DNA of 64,000 bases from Arthrobacter sp042667405 (GCF_042667405.1 NZ_JBHVAL010000012.1:62001-126000); one strand, 5' to 3'. Positions 43,263 through 52,119 are shown, counted from the first letter of the stretch. Numbers and translations are program-made. The notes: a model not told the origin generated them from the letters alone.

Positions 43263-43442
43263 CTAGTCCCGGTTCCAGGGCCCAGGGTTGACGCGGTAAA
43301 GAACGGCAGCTCCGATCACAGCACCGACCAACGCACCGAAAACTGCACTTCCTGCGGCACGTCCAATCAGTGCCCCGGCCACGGCGCCCAGCAGGGCCCC
43401 GAGAAAAAGGCCTCTGCCGTTGCGGTGCGGTTTCTTGCTCAT
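43263..43442 (-). CDS. Small glycine-zipper membrane protein, 59 aa
   Basis: A 59-residue open frame encoding a short basic start (MSKKPHRNGRG), about 38 hydrophobic residues made of G/A-x3-G/A steps (GALLGAVAGALIG, FGALVGAVIGAAV), and YRVNPGPWNRD at the end. This is the look of a small glycine-zipper or membrane-spanning protein. The frame is in line with the neighbouring gene order and ends 19 bp before the MFS gene stop-side. No strong Shine-Dalgarno sequence is seen. Confidence 0.6.
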   Translation of the reverse strand: MSKKPHRNGRGLFLGALLGAVAGALIGRAAGSAVFGALVGAVIGAAVLYRVNPGPWNRD

Positions 43443-43461
43443 GGAGACAGCCTACGTGTGG

Positions 43462-44691
43462 CTAGTGGATTGACGGCACGGTGCGTGGCCGCACCACCAG
43501 CCACAGGGCAGTCATCGACCCCGTGATGCAGACCGCCATTACAGCGCCCATTGGGACAGCGGACGTGACCCCAAGCCAGCCGACCACCGGGGGAACGATG
43601 CCGGCCATCATGAACTGCGAGGCACCCAGGAGCGATGCAGCCGTTCCCGCCTGGGCTCCGTGGTTGGCCAGCGACAAAACCTGGACGCACGGGAACATGA
43701 ATCCGGTGGCGCAGATGTAGAACCACAACGGAACCAGCGTGCCCCACAACCCCACATGGAACAGGTCCAGCACGATGATGAGAACCGACATGCACACCAT
43801 GAACAGGGTTGCTCCGGCCACGATCCATTGGGGAGCAATGCGCCTGATCAAGCGGGAACTGATCTGGACGCCTGCCACGATGCCCAGCGAATTGACGCCG
43901 AAGAGGACACCGTATTCCTGCGGCGAGAAACCGTAGACCTTCTGGAAGAGGAAGGTGGAGGCCGAAAGGTAGGCGAAGAGGCCGCCGAAGTTCAGGCTCC
44001 CCACCAACACCATGCCAACAAAGATCCGGTCCGTGAGGACCTTCTTGTACCGTTGCCCGACCGTCACTGTGGATGTGCCGCGCTGATCGGCCGGAAGCGT
44101 CTCCCGGATGAAGAAGATCGAGGCGACGATGACCAACAGCCCGTAGGCCGCCAGGAAGTAGAAGATACCGGGCCACGGGAAGACAAGCAGCAATTGTGAC
44201 CCGATGACCGGGGCCAGAATGGGAGCAAGCCCGTTGACCAGGGACATCCGGGAGAACATGCGGACCATGGAGTAGCCATGAAAGAGGTCCCTGACCATGG
44301 CCATTGCCACCACGCCACCGCCGGCCGCGCCAATGCCCATGAGCACGCGGAAAACGGAGAGCATGCCGATATCTTGAGCCAGTGCCGCTCCCAGCGACGA
44401 GCTGATGTGAAGCGCCGTAGCCAGGATCAGGGGGAGCCTGCGGCCGACCTTGTCACTGAACGGCCCCACCACAAGCTGGCCAACTCCGAAGCCGACCGTT
44501 GTTCCGGTCAGGGTGAGCTGGATCGCTGCTTCCGAGACGTTGAAACTGGACTCAAGGGCCGGGAACGCAGGGAGGTAAAGGTCGATGGTGAAAGGCCCCA
44601 GCGCCGTCAAGGCGCCCAGGAGCAGAATGTAGACAAGCTTTTCGCGTCGGCTCAGGGAATCGCCCGGAGCAGTGGGAGGGGTCACGATCAT
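43462..44691 (-). CDS. Bcr/CflA-family multidrug efflux MFS transporter
   Basis: A 409-residue 12-segment transporter of the DHA1 Bcr/CflA group. The N-terminus TALGPFTIDLYLPAFPALES and the GPFSDKVGRRLPL loop (motif A) are diagnostic, and RVLMGIGAAGGGVVAMAMVRD is motif B/C. The family exports bicyclomycin, chloramphenicol or sulfonamides in other species; the substrate here is unknown. About 170 bp separate it from the divergent holin-X gene, where promoters are expected. Confidence 0.9.
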   Translation of the reverse strand: MIVTPPTAPGDSLSRREKLVYILLLGALTALGPFTIDLYLPAFPALESSFNVSEAAIQLTLTGTTVGFGVGQLVVGPFSDKVGRRLPLILATALHISSSLGAALAQDIGMLSVFRVLMGIGAAGGGVVAMAMVRDLFHGYSMVRMFSRMSLVNGLAPILAPVIGSQLLLVFPWPGIFYFLAAYGLLVIVASIFFIRETLPADQRGTSTVTVGQRYKKVLTDRIFVGMVLVGSLNFGGLFAYLSASTFLFQKVYGFSPQEYGVLFGVNSLGIVAGVQISSRLIRRIAPQWIVAGATLFMVCMSVLIIVLDLFHVGLWGTLVPLWFYICATGFMFPCVQVLSLANHGAQAGTAASLLGASQFMMAGIVPPVVGWLGVTSAVPMGAVMAVCITGSMTALWLVVRPRTVPSIH

Positions 44692-44862
44692 CTATCCTAT
44701 GGCCCAGATCATATTTATTGGTGGTATGACGGGCGCGCCACCGCGTGGCCCCGAAAGTTCAGCCGGAACCTGAATGATAGCTTTGAGGACAGGTGTCCGC
44801 AGCGGTCTTTACCGCGGCGTTCGCCCGACACGATGCCCAGAGGAAGCAGTTAGGCGGAACCC

Positions 44863-45711
44863 ATGAGTGGACGTCACACCGGCCGGACCGGTCAAGGACC
44901 AGCCATACGTACTTTGCCGAAGACCCTCAAGCTCGTTGCACGCTTGGCCCCACGGCAAATCAATGACGAGATCGCCCTTGCCAAGGTCGAACTCAAACGC
45001 AAGGCGAAACAGCTTGGCGTGGCCGGTGCCTTCTTCGGCGTCGCCCTCGTTTTTCTTGCGCTGCTGGTCATCGCGGCAGTAGTCGCAGTGATTTTGGGTT
45101 TGGCAACCATCATGCCGGGTTGGCTTGCGGCCCTCATTGTTGCGGCCTTCTTCCTCGTGGTTGCCGCCATTGCAGCCCTGATAGGTATCGCCAAGTTCAA
45201 GAAGGCCATGCCGTTGGCTCCCGAGGACACCATCCGGGGCGTCAAGCACGACCTCGGCATCGCCAAGGAGGGCTCGGCCTTCGACGAGTCGATCCTCGAC
45301 CCGAATTCGCCGGCCGCCAAGGCCGCCAAGGCCGAGAAGGAAGCCGCAGCGCAGAAGGCCAAGGCTGAAAAGGCGGCGAAGGAAGCTGCCAAGGAAGCCG
45401 ACGCCGTCAAGGCGCCCACTGAAGCCGAGCTTCGCTCCCGCTTGAGGAAGCGCCGCGAGCACCTGACCGGGGTGCGGGACGAACTGGGCGAACAGCTCGA
45501 CGTCAAGAAGCAGGGCCAGGCGCTGCTGGAAAGCGCCAGCATCAGGTTCCAGGAAGGCAAGGAGTTTGCCGCCGCCAAGTTTGCCGACGTGGGCGATTCC
45601 GTTCCCGAAAGCGTCAGTGAGCGCATGGTCGCGCGCTGGAAAGACCTCGCAGCGTTCGCCGCTGCCGCCGTGGTCTTCGTGGTCGCACTCAGGAAGTTGC
45701 TGAAGAAGTAG
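44863..45711 (+). CDS. Holin-X family (DUF1469-like) membrane protein with coiled-coil tail
   Basis: A 282-residue protein. Residues 50-110 contain two adjacent membrane segments with ELKRKAKQLGVAGAFFGVAL, as in the actinobacterial putative holin-X/DUF1469 family. The second half is Ala/Lys/Glu-rich (about 150-190), likely a helix or coiled coil, and the C-terminus has one more hydrophobic helix before LRKLLKK. Despite the name, no phage genes are near; family members are ordinary chromosomal membrane proteins. Its role is unknown. Confidence 0.75.
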   Translation: MSGRHTGRTGQGPAIRTLPKTLKLVARLAPRQINDEIALAKVELKRKAKQLGVAGAFFGVALVFLALLVIAAVVAVILGLATIMPGWLAALIVAAFFLVVAAIAALIGIAKFKKAMPLAPEDTIRGVKHDLGIAKEGSAFDESILDPNSPAAKAAKAEKEAAAQKAKAEKAAKEAAKEADAVKAPTEAELRSRLRKRREHLTGVRDELGEQLDVKKQGQALLESASIRFQEGKEFAAAKFADVGDSVPESVSERMVARWKDLAAFAAAAVVFVVALRKLLKK

Positions 45712-45755
45712 CAGCATCCTGCAGTACCGGAACTGAAGGCAAGGAAGGGGGACAT

Positions 45756-46379
45756 ATGAAGCTGATTGGGGCTGGATCGCACCCTGATCGACCGCAAGTC
45801 GATCATGACCTCATCTTCACAGTCCCCAACATCCTGACTGTCCTGCGTTTCATGGGCGTGCCCCTGTTTGTCTGGTTGGTCCTGTCCGAACAGGAATATG
45901 GGTTTGCGGTCCTGGTACTGGTTGTCATGGGAAGCACCGACTGGGTGGATGGCTACATCGCACGGCGGTTCGACCAGACCTCCAAGTTGGGCAGGATCCT
46001 GGACCCGATGGCTGACCGGGCCGCCCTCCTCGCTGTCGCGTTCACCCTGGTGATTGCCGGCGTCGTGCAGTGGTGGTACCTGGCCGCCTTACTGGTGCCG
46101 GACGCCATCCTGGCGATAGCCTCCTGGGTCTACTTCCGCGGACATCCGGACCTTCCCGTGAGCATCATTGGAAAGATCCGCACCGCGCTGTTGCTGGTGG
46201 GAACGCCACTGCTGGTCCTGTCCAAACTTCCGGTTCCCCTCACCGAGGTGTATTTCGTGGCAGCCTGGACGTTCCTGGGACTCGGCCTGGTGGGACACTG
46301 GATCGCGGCATACAACTACTTCTGGGCCATCCTGCGTAAAGGAAAAGAATTGAAAACCGACGACGGCGGACACGGCTGA
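45756..46379 (+). CDS. CDP-alcohol phosphatidyltransferase family protein
   Basis: A 207-residue integral membrane enzyme. The full catalytic pattern D62-x2-D65-G-x2-A-R-x8-G-x3-D83-x3-D87 is present (TDWVDGYIARR, then LGRILDPMADR). These enzymes join a CDP-alcohol to an alcohol; pgsA-type phosphatidylglycerophosphate synthase, phosphatidylinositol-phosphate synthase and cardiolipin synthase all belong here. The gene's 3' end overlaps the next start as TGATG. The exact product cannot be decided. Confidence 0.85.
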   Translation: MKLIGAGSHPDRPQVDHDLIFTVPNILTVLRFMGVPLFVWLVLSEQEYGFAVLVLVVMGSTDWVDGYIARRFDQTSKLGRILDPMADRAALLAVAFTLVIAGVVQWWYLAALLVPDAILAIASWVYFRGHPDLPVSIIGKIRTALLLVGTPLLVLSKLPVPLTEVYFVAAWTFLGLGLVGHWIAAYNYFWAILRKGKELKTDDGGHG

Positions 46380-47284
46380 TGGTCTTGCTTGCGGTTTTCC
46401 TCGCAGTCATGGGAGCTTTCTTCCTCGCCATAGGGGCCCAGCGTCAGGGCAGCGCCGTAAAAGCTGACACAGGTGGCCTGGCCCTGAGTTCGAATGGCTT
46501 CCTGAGGCTGCTGCGGAATCCACGCTGGATGCTGGGGCTTTTGTTCCTTGCCCTGGGTATGGCGATGAATGCCATAGCCCTGGTGTCCGCGCCGTTGACA
46601 GTGGTACAGCCTATCGGTGCCATTGCGTTGGTCATCACCACGGTGGTCAACGCCAAGGACCAGGGGCTCAGCATCAACAGGGCCACCGTGGTGGCCATCA
46701 GTGCCTGTGTTACCGGTTCCGCGCTGTTTGTGCTGCTGGCTGTCTTCGTGACCCAGGAAAATCACCACGTCAGCGGCGAGGACGAACTGACGATTGTCCT
46801 GCTCCTGGCGCTTGCGGTAGGCATTTTTGGCACCCTGGCCGTCTTGTTCAAACACCGGATGAGCGCCTTTATTTACATTCTCGGCGCCGGTGTCCTGTTC
46901 GGCTTCGTGGCGGTGCTGACGCGCATCATCGGCAAGCACCTGCTGGATCCCAACGGCATGTTCCTGCTTAATGTGCAGTGGTACACGCTGATCGCCATCG
47001 CGGCTGCGGGCGGTCTGGGTTCATGGTTCGTGCAGAGCGCGTATTCAAGCGGTCCGCCCGACCTCGTCATCGCTGGACTGACGGTGATCGACCCCATGGT
47101 GGGCATCGCAATCGGCATCGTCATTCTTGGTGAGCTTCGTCCCGATGTCCACGCCGTCATGGCAATCGCCATGGCAGCGGCCGCTTCGCTTGCTATCGTG
47201 GGGGTTATTGCCCTGAGCCGGCACCACCCGGAAGTCACCAAGCGCAAGAAGGATGCGAAGGCGGCTGCCAACCGGAAGGCCTAG
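46379..47284 (+). CDS. DMT-superfamily (EamA-like) transporter
   Basis: A 301-residue protein with about nine or ten membrane segments of the drug/metabolite-transporter fold. Repeated features are NAIALVSAPLTVVQPIGAIA in the first half and DLVIAGLTVIDPMVGIAIG in the second. Related actinobacterial proteins sit next to phospholipid genes, and some may move lipids or precursors. It is translationally coupled to the gene before it. Confidence 0.8.
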   Translation: MVLLAVFLAVMGAFFLAIGAQRQGSAVKADTGGLALSSNGFLRLLRNPRWMLGLLFLALGMAMNAIALVSAPLTVVQPIGAIALVITTVVNAKDQGLSINRATVVAISACVTGSALFVLLAVFVTQENHHVSGEDELTIVLLLALAVGIFGTLAVLFKHRMSAFIYILGAGVLFGFVAVLTRIIGKHLLDPNGMFLLNVQWYTLIAIAAAGGLGSWFVQSAYSSGPPDLVIAGLTVIDPMVGIAIGIVILGELRPDVHAVMAIAMAAAASLAIVGVIALSRHHPEVTKRKKDAKAAANRKA

Positions 47285-47391
47285 GGCAGATCTGTACCTT
47301 GCGCCACTGCTTTTGCAGGTGGCAAACCGGCGACACCGCAGCATTGCCACAAGCAACGCTGTCCGCACCGTGACCATCAGGAGTTCTCCAC

Positions 47392-48588
47392 GTGACCATT
47401 CCCGACACCACCAAACCCCTCACCATCCTGATTGCGGCGGACACCTACCCGCCGCACGTCAACGGTGCCGCCCAGTTCGGCTACCGCCTGGCCAAGGGGA
47501 TGACGGCACGCGGACACAACGTACACGTACTGGCCTGCCGGCAGGACAAGGGCAAGAGCTTCACGGAGTTCCGCGACGAGGCCACGGTCCATCGTTTGCG
47601 CTCCCACAGTGTGTTCACCCACGAGTACTTCCGCATCTGCTTCCCCTGGGAGATCAAGAAGGAAATCAGCCTGCTGTTCGACAAAGTGCAGCCTGACGTG
47701 GTTCACATTCAAAGCCACTACATGATTGGCGAGCACGTCCTGTACGAGGCCGTGAAGCGTGGTATTCGGGTTGTCGCCACAAACCACTTCATGCCCGAAA
47801 ACCTGAACCCGTTCCTTCCCTTCCCGCAGTGGTTCAAGGACATCGTGGGCCGTATTTCGTGGAAGGACATGGGCAAGGTGATGGGGCAGGCCGACGTCGT
47901 GACCACGCCGACGCCCCTCGCCGCCAAGGCGATGCACCAGCACGCCTTCCTGCGCAAGGTCCTGCCGCTGTCCAACGGAATCGACTCCTCGGCCTACGAG
48001 CTCCACCCTGGTGAGGTCATCGAGCCGCACAGTGATCCGACAGTCCTGTTCGCTGGACGTTTGGCTGAAGAAAAGCATGTCGACGTACTGATAGACGCCA
48101 TAGCCAAAACCCCGCGTGCCCTGAACGTGCACCTGGAGATCGTGGGAGGCGGGGAAGTCCGCCCGGCGTTGGAAGCGCAGGTGGCCAGGCTGGGGCTAGG
48201 CGACCGTGTGAAGTTCCTGGGGCTGGCCAGCGATGAGGAACTGCGCAAGGCTTACATCCGGGCCGACATCTTCTGCATGCCCGGCACCGCCGAACTTCAG
48301 TCGCTGGTGACCTTGGAGGCCATGTCGGCATCCACCCCTGTGCTGCTTGCGGACGCCATGGCGCTGCCGCACCTGGTCCGGGAGGGTGAAAACGGATACC
48401 TCTTCACACCCAACGACAGCTCCGAACTCGCGGCCAAGATCACCAAACTGGTGCAGCTTCCCAAGGATGAACTCGAAGCCATGGGCAAGATGAGCCGCGA
48501 AATGGTGGAGCCGCACAGCATCAACGGAACACTCCAGACTTTTGAGGACCTTTACCGGGGTGCCTCTTACGAGGACAAGGTCGTGTGA
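47392..48588 (+). CDS. Family 4 glycosyltransferase
   Basis: A 398-residue retaining GT-B glycosyltransferase. The N-terminal domain begins ILIAADTYPPHVNGAAQFGY, and the C-terminal GT4 signature is LFAGRLAEEKHVDVLIDA plus ELQSLVTLEAMSASTPVL, with the donor-binding Glu. The order phosphatidyltransferase, DMT transporter, GT4 suggests a role in a mannosylated or glycosylated membrane lipid, similar to PimB/PimC. That is inferred from gene order. It starts with GTG. Confidence 0.85.
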   Translation: MTIPDTTKPLTILIAADTYPPHVNGAAQFGYRLAKGMTARGHNVHVLACRQDKGKSFTEFRDEATVHRLRSHSVFTHEYFRICFPWEIKKEISLLFDKVQPDVVHIQSHYMIGEHVLYEAVKRGIRVVATNHFMPENLNPFLPFPQWFKDIVGRISWKDMGKVMGQADVVTTPTPLAAKAMHQHAFLRKVLPLSNGIDSSAYELHPGEVIEPHSDPTVLFAGRLAEEKHVDVLIDAIAKTPRALNVHLEIVGGGEVRPALEAQVARLGLGDRVKFLGLASDEELRKAYIRADIFCMPGTAELQSLVTLEAMSASTPVLLADAMALPHLVREGENGYLFTPNDSSELAAKITKLVQLPKDELEAMGKMSREMVEPHSINGTLQTFEDLYRGASYEDKVV

Positions 48589-48663
48589 CCACAGCACTGC
48601 TCTTTAGCTATTAGTATTGCTAGAGTGCTTTGCCCTGAACGGCCGTTTTGTTCGGGGCATCAC

Positions 48664-48740
48664 GGGGCTATAGCTCAGCTGGTTAGAGCGCGGGACTCAT
48701 AATCCTAAGGTCCTCGGTTCAAGTCCGAGTAGCCCTACCA
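48664..48740 (+). tRNA. tRNA with CAT anticodon (elongator Met or Ile2)
   Basis: A cloverleaf with acceptor GGGGCTA/TAGCCCT (first pair G-U), D-stem GCTC/GAGC and loop CTCATAA with anticodon CAT, and an encoded CCA end. It is not the initiator type, which lacks a paired 1-72 and has a different anticodon stem. The CAT anticodon reads AUG as tRNA-Met or, after lysidine modification, AUA as tRNA-Ile2. The CTCATAA loop fits either. The anticodon stem's outer pair is C-A, a mismatch. Confidence 0.9.
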
Positions 48741-48749
48741 TCACCCCGG

Positions 48750-48790
48750 AATCCCTCCCGCCGACGCATGGTCGGCTGGAGGGATTTTGC
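48750..48790 (+). terminator. Terminator after the CAT tRNA
   Basis: AATCCCTCC and GCCGAC (48750-48765) pair with GTCGGC and GGAGGGATT (48771-48786), with one mismatched base pair (C59/T77), a 5-nt loop, and TTT following. Confidence 0.85.
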
Positions 48791-48870
48791 GTTCCACGGT
48801 CACTGACTTGCGTGTGTTCCCTGCTGGATGCGGTGCGAATCCACCGTTGCGGCGGGTCTCTTTCTGCGGT

Positions 48871-48905
48871 AAGTTACTGATCAGTAACTTATTACCCGCC
48901 GGTAA
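48871..48905. promoter_or_regulatory. Two adjacent TTACYNNNNRGTAA palindromes upstream of an acyl-CoA dehydrogenase gene
   Basis: TTACTGATCAGTAA (48874-48887, extending to a perfect 20-bp palindrome at 48871-48890) and TTACCCGCCGGTAA (48892-48905) share the pattern TTACYNNNNRGTAA. Their centres are 18 bp apart. Short palindromes of this type are typical TetR- or similar-family operators, often found on lipid genes. They lie 90-125 bp upstream of the start codon. No regulator gene is adjacent. Confidence 0.6.
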
Positions 48906-48995
48906 CTTGGCCGCCCCAAAGCCCCCAAGGGGGCTCACGGCGCAGTTGCCGGGCTCATGACGTGGTCGCAGGTGACCACCCTTGAAGGAGCGCAC

Positions 48996-50186
48996 ATGTC
49001 CAACACCGTATTCGACACCGGCAACCTTCCCTACGCCGATGGCGACTTCTACGCCTTTGAGCAGCTGCTGACAGCCAAAGAGCAAGACCGGCTGGCGGAA
49101 GTCCGCGAGTTCCTTGCCCGCGAGGTGAAGCCCATAGCGGCGGATTGCTGGAACCGCGGCGAATTCCCCATGGACCTCATTCCCAAGCTCGGCGAGCTGG
49201 ACCTTGTCAGTCCCGTGAGGCGCCAGGGGTACTCAAACCTGTTTGCGGGCATGCTCCACGCTGAGGTAACCCGTGCGGACGCATCGATTGCCACCTTTAT
49301 GGGCGTTCACGACGGACTCTTCACGGGTTCCATCGAGGCACTGGCATCCCAGGAACAAAAGGATGCGTGGCTTCCCGACATCTACTCCCTGAAGAAGATC
49401 GGGGCCTTCGGGTTGACCGAGCCCCTGGGCGGTTCTGATGTCGCCGGCGGCACCCGCACCACGGCCCGGCGTGATGGTGACACCTGGATCCTCAACGGCG
49501 CCAAGCGCTGGATCGGCAACGCCACGTTCTCGGATTGGGTAGTCATCTATGCCAAGGATGTTGAGGACAACCAGGTGAAGGCGTTCCTGGTGGACACCAC
49601 GTTGCCGGGCTACTCCGCCAGCAAGATCGAGAACAAGATCTCCCTCCGCACGGTGCAGAACGCGGACATCACCCTGGACAACGTCGTTGTTCCCGACTTC
49701 TTCAAGCTGGCCAACGGCAACAGCTTCCGGGACACCAACAAGGTCCTCAAAGTCACCCGCCTCGCCGTAGCGTGGCAGGCGGTCGGACTCCAGATGGCAG
49801 CCTTTGATGTTGCACGCAGCTACGCCGTGGAGCGCCAGCAGTTCGGGCGGCCACTCGCTGCCTTCCAGCTTGTGCAGAACCAGCTGGTCCAGATCCTGGG
49901 CAACACCGTCGCCTCGATGGGCATGATGGTTCGGTTGGCGCAGCTGGAGGATGCCGGGGTTGCCAGGGACGAGCAGTCGGCGTTGGCGAAAGCCTTCACC
50001 ACGGCCCGGATGCGCGAGAGCGTTGCCCTGGGACGCAGCATCCTGGGTGGCAACGGCATCGTGACCGATTACGGCATGGCCAAGATCTTCTCCGACGCGG
50101 AGGCGATCTACTCCTACGAAGGCACACACGAGATCAACACGCTGGTCACCGGGCGCGCCATCACCGGAGTTTCCGCGATCGTCTAG
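48996..50186 (+). CDS. Acyl-CoA dehydrogenase (glutaryl-CoA dehydrogenase-like)
   Basis: A 396-residue FAD flavoenzyme that oxidises acyl-CoA. The signature segments are AFGLTEPLGGSDVAGG, RWIGNA, and the C-terminal GRSILGGNGI. The catalytic glutamate is in SYEGTHEINTLV, the position used by glutaryl-CoA and short-branched-chain members, and the TGRAITG ending is also typical. The ATG at 48996 follows GAAGGAG and gives the family start. Glutaryl-CoA is a reasonable guess but not proven. Confidence 0.88.
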   Translation: MSNTVFDTGNLPYADGDFYAFEQLLTAKEQDRLAEVREFLAREVKPIAADCWNRGEFPMDLIPKLGELDLVSPVRRQGYSNLFAGMLHAEVTRADASIATFMGVHDGLFTGSIEALASQEQKDAWLPDIYSLKKIGAFGLTEPLGGSDVAGGTRTTARRDGDTWILNGAKRWIGNATFSDWVVIYAKDVEDNQVKAFLVDTTLPGYSASKIENKISLRTVQNADITLDNVVVPDFFKLANGNSFRDTNKVLKVTRLAVAWQAVGLQMAAFDVARSYAVERQQFGRPLAAFQLVQNQLVQILGNTVASMGMMVRLAQLEDAGVARDEQSALAKAFTTARMRESVALGRSILGGNGIVTDYGMAKIFSDAEAIYSYEGTHEINTLVTGRAITGVSAIV

Positions 50187-50249
50187 TACTTCGCGGTGCG
50201 CAGCCCCCCCGGGCCAGCCGCCCAGCCACGTGGGCCTGCTCGGCGCGGG

Positions 50250-50744
50250 TCATTCCAGTGGCAGCAGGACTGACGGCCGCAGGTCTGCAACGAAGCCCAG
50301 TGGGTTGACGTAATCCCAGTCGCGCCGAACGCCCCAGTGCAGACACGTGCTGCTGCCGCAATGGCCCGGTTGCACGGTGCCGATGGTTTGTCCTTTGACC
50401 ACGTGGTCGCCCTGCTTGAGATCGCTGGCGACCGGTTCAAAACTGCTCTTGAGCCCATCACCCTGATCGATGGTGAGGACAGGGCGGTCAACCACGACGC
50501 CGGCAAAGGTCACCACGCCGTCCGACGGCGCGGTAACTCCTCCGCCGTCGGGCGTTGGGCCCAAATCCACGCCGCGGTGTCCGCTCAGCCACGGCTTGTC
50601 CGGAGGGTCGAACGTCCGCAGGACGTTCGGTTTGGGGGAGAGTGGCCAGCTCCACCGGCCTGCGGGAGCGGGGTCGGTCGCGCCGGGACCTGCCAGGATG
50701 ATGAGGGTTAGAACAGTGGATAGGGCGGGTTTCAGGAAAGGCAT
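50250..50744 (-). CDS. Exported M23-family (LytM-like) peptidase domain protein
   Basis: A 164-residue protein with a signal peptide (about residues 1-28 from the ATG at 50744) and a LytM/M23 domain. Metal ligands are His and Asp in GHRGVDLG, and His in LHWGV; the first His of the usual HxH is Cys here (STCLHWG), and another Cys in GHCGSS could pair with it. I recall this Cys variant in other actinobacterial M23 proteins. The target is probably cell-wall peptide crosslinks. An in-frame start at 50849 would add a poor N-terminus. Confidence 0.8.
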   Translation of the reverse strand: MPFLKPALSTVLTLIILAGPGATDPAPAGRWSWPLSPKPNVLRTFDPPDKPWLSGHRGVDLGPTPDGGGVTAPSDGVVTFAGVVVDRPVLTIDQGDGLKSSFEPVASDLKQGDHVVKGQTIGTVQPGHCGSSTCLHWGVRRDWDYVNPLGFVADLRPSVLLPLE

Positions 50745-51149
50745 GGGTCCAGCCTTGTGTGGATGCGGTCTCTGGGCCATGGCGGAGATCCCGTATGTGG
50801 ACAACCAGTGGTGATGGGCGGTCATTCCGGCGGGCTTGCTGTAGTACACTTGGTGGAGCAGTTTGCTGTGCCCTCATGCTTGTTCAGGAACATGTCTCAT
50901 TCAGATATGTGTGGGTCCCAGGCTGACTACGCGTATCCAGCCCTCCTCCAGCGAAGCCCAGTCTTCAGGCTGCGGAGGATTGTGCCTCTTGCGGTCCGGC
51001 GGAGCTTTGGTTCCAAGCCGGATGAGAAGCGCAATGGATGCCAGGAGCCGCGCCCGTCCGGGCAAAGGCTAAACAACCGTCAACTATTGGCAGGGTAAGA
51101 GCAGCCCCATGGGCTCTCTCATGAATGACCTGCCGGAAGGAGCGTCGGC
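50745..51149 (+). promoter_or_regulatory. rpsB upstream region with long leader
   Basis: About 400 bases without a convincing gene lie between the M23 gene and rpsB. A promoter-like element with TAGTACACT near 50843-50851 is visible on the plus strand, and the rest would be a leader of roughly 290 bases. The last part has a GGAAGGAG ribosome binding site just before the rpsB start. Long leaders are common on ribosomal protein genes, sometimes with autoregulatory structure; I could not define one here. Confidence 0.35.
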
Positions 51150-51998
51150 ATGCCCGTCGTAACCATGCGCCAGCTGCTTGACAGCGGCGTCCACTTTGGA
51201 CACCAGACCCGTCGTTGGAACCCGAAGATGAAGCGCTTCATCTTCACGGAGCGCAACGGCATCTACATCATTGACCTCCAGCAGTCGCTGTCCTACATCG
51301 ACCGCGCCTACGAGTTCGTCAAGGCTACTGTCGCCCACGGCGGCACCGTCCTGTTCGTCGGCACCAAGAAGCAGGCTCAGGAAGCAATTGCCGAGCAGGC
51401 TACCCGCGTTGGCCAGCCGTACGTCAACCAGCGTTGGTTGGGCGGTATGCTCACCAACTTCCAGACCGTTGCCAAGCGTATCCAGCGCATGAAGGAACTC
51501 GAAGAGATCAACTTCGACGACGTCGCCGGTTCTGCTTACACCAAGAAGGAGCTCCTGCTCCTCAAGCGTGAACTCACCAAGCTCGAGTCCAACCTCGGCG
51601 GTATCCGCAACCTGACCAAGGCTCCCTCGGTCCTCTGGGTTGTTGACACCAAGAAGGAACACCTTGCTGTTGACGAAGCCAAGAAGCTCAACATCCCCGT
51701 TGTTGCCATCCTGGACACCAACTGCGACCCGGACGAAGTTGACTTCCCGATCCCGGGCAACGACGACGCCATCCGCTCCGTCAACCTGCTGACCCGCGTT
51801 GTTGCCGACGCCGTAGCTGAGGGCCTCATCGCCCGCAACCAGCGTGCAACCGGCACCACCGAAGCTCCGGAAGAGCCGCTGGCCGAGTGGGAGCGCGAGC
51901 TCCTCGAAGGCAGCAAGGCCGAGGAAGCGGCTGCTGAGGCTCCCGCGGCCGAAGCTCCCGCCGCTGACGCTGCAGCAGGCGAAGCCGAAGCCAAGTAA
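51150..51998 (+). CDS. rpsB: 30S ribosomal protein S2
   Basis: A 282-residue S2 protein that binds the small-subunit body. MRQLLDSGVHFGHQTRRWNP and VDTNCDPDEVDFPIPGNDDAIRS (split) are diagnostic. The C-terminal 45 residues are an Ala/Glu-rich extension common in actinobacterial S2. It starts the rpsB-tsf-pyrH-frr cluster and has its own strong ribosome binding site. Confidence 0.98.
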   Translation: MPVVTMRQLLDSGVHFGHQTRRWNPKMKRFIFTERNGIYIIDLQQSLSYIDRAYEFVKATVAHGGTVLFVGTKKQAQEAIAEQATRVGQPYVNQRWLGGMLTNFQTVAKRIQRMKELEEINFDDVAGSAYTKKELLLLKRELTKLESNLGGIRNLTKAPSVLWVVDTKKEHLAVDEAKKLNIPVVAILDTNCDPDEVDFPIPGNDDAIRSVNLLTRVVADAVAEGLIARNQRATGTTEAPEEPLAEWERELLEGSKAEEAAAEAPAAEAPAADAAAGEAEAK

Positions 51999-52119
51999 AT
52001 CTTGACCTTCGCCGGCTCCGGAAACGGGGCCGGCGGCAACTGACAGGATGGCGGCTCACGCGGTGGGCTGCCGTCCTTCAGTTACGTATACACACAAATT
52101 TCTAGACAGAGGGGTTCAC

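Noticed and set aside
44863..45711. Prophage holin, suggested by the family name
   Set aside because: No phage structural, lysis, integrase or att features are near, and this holin-X family occurs on normal actinobacterial chromosomes.
48920..48935. AGCCCCCAAGGGGGCT as a terminator or operator
   Set aside because: The arms are short G/C runs with a two-base centre and no T-run; by itself it could arise by chance in high-GC DNA.
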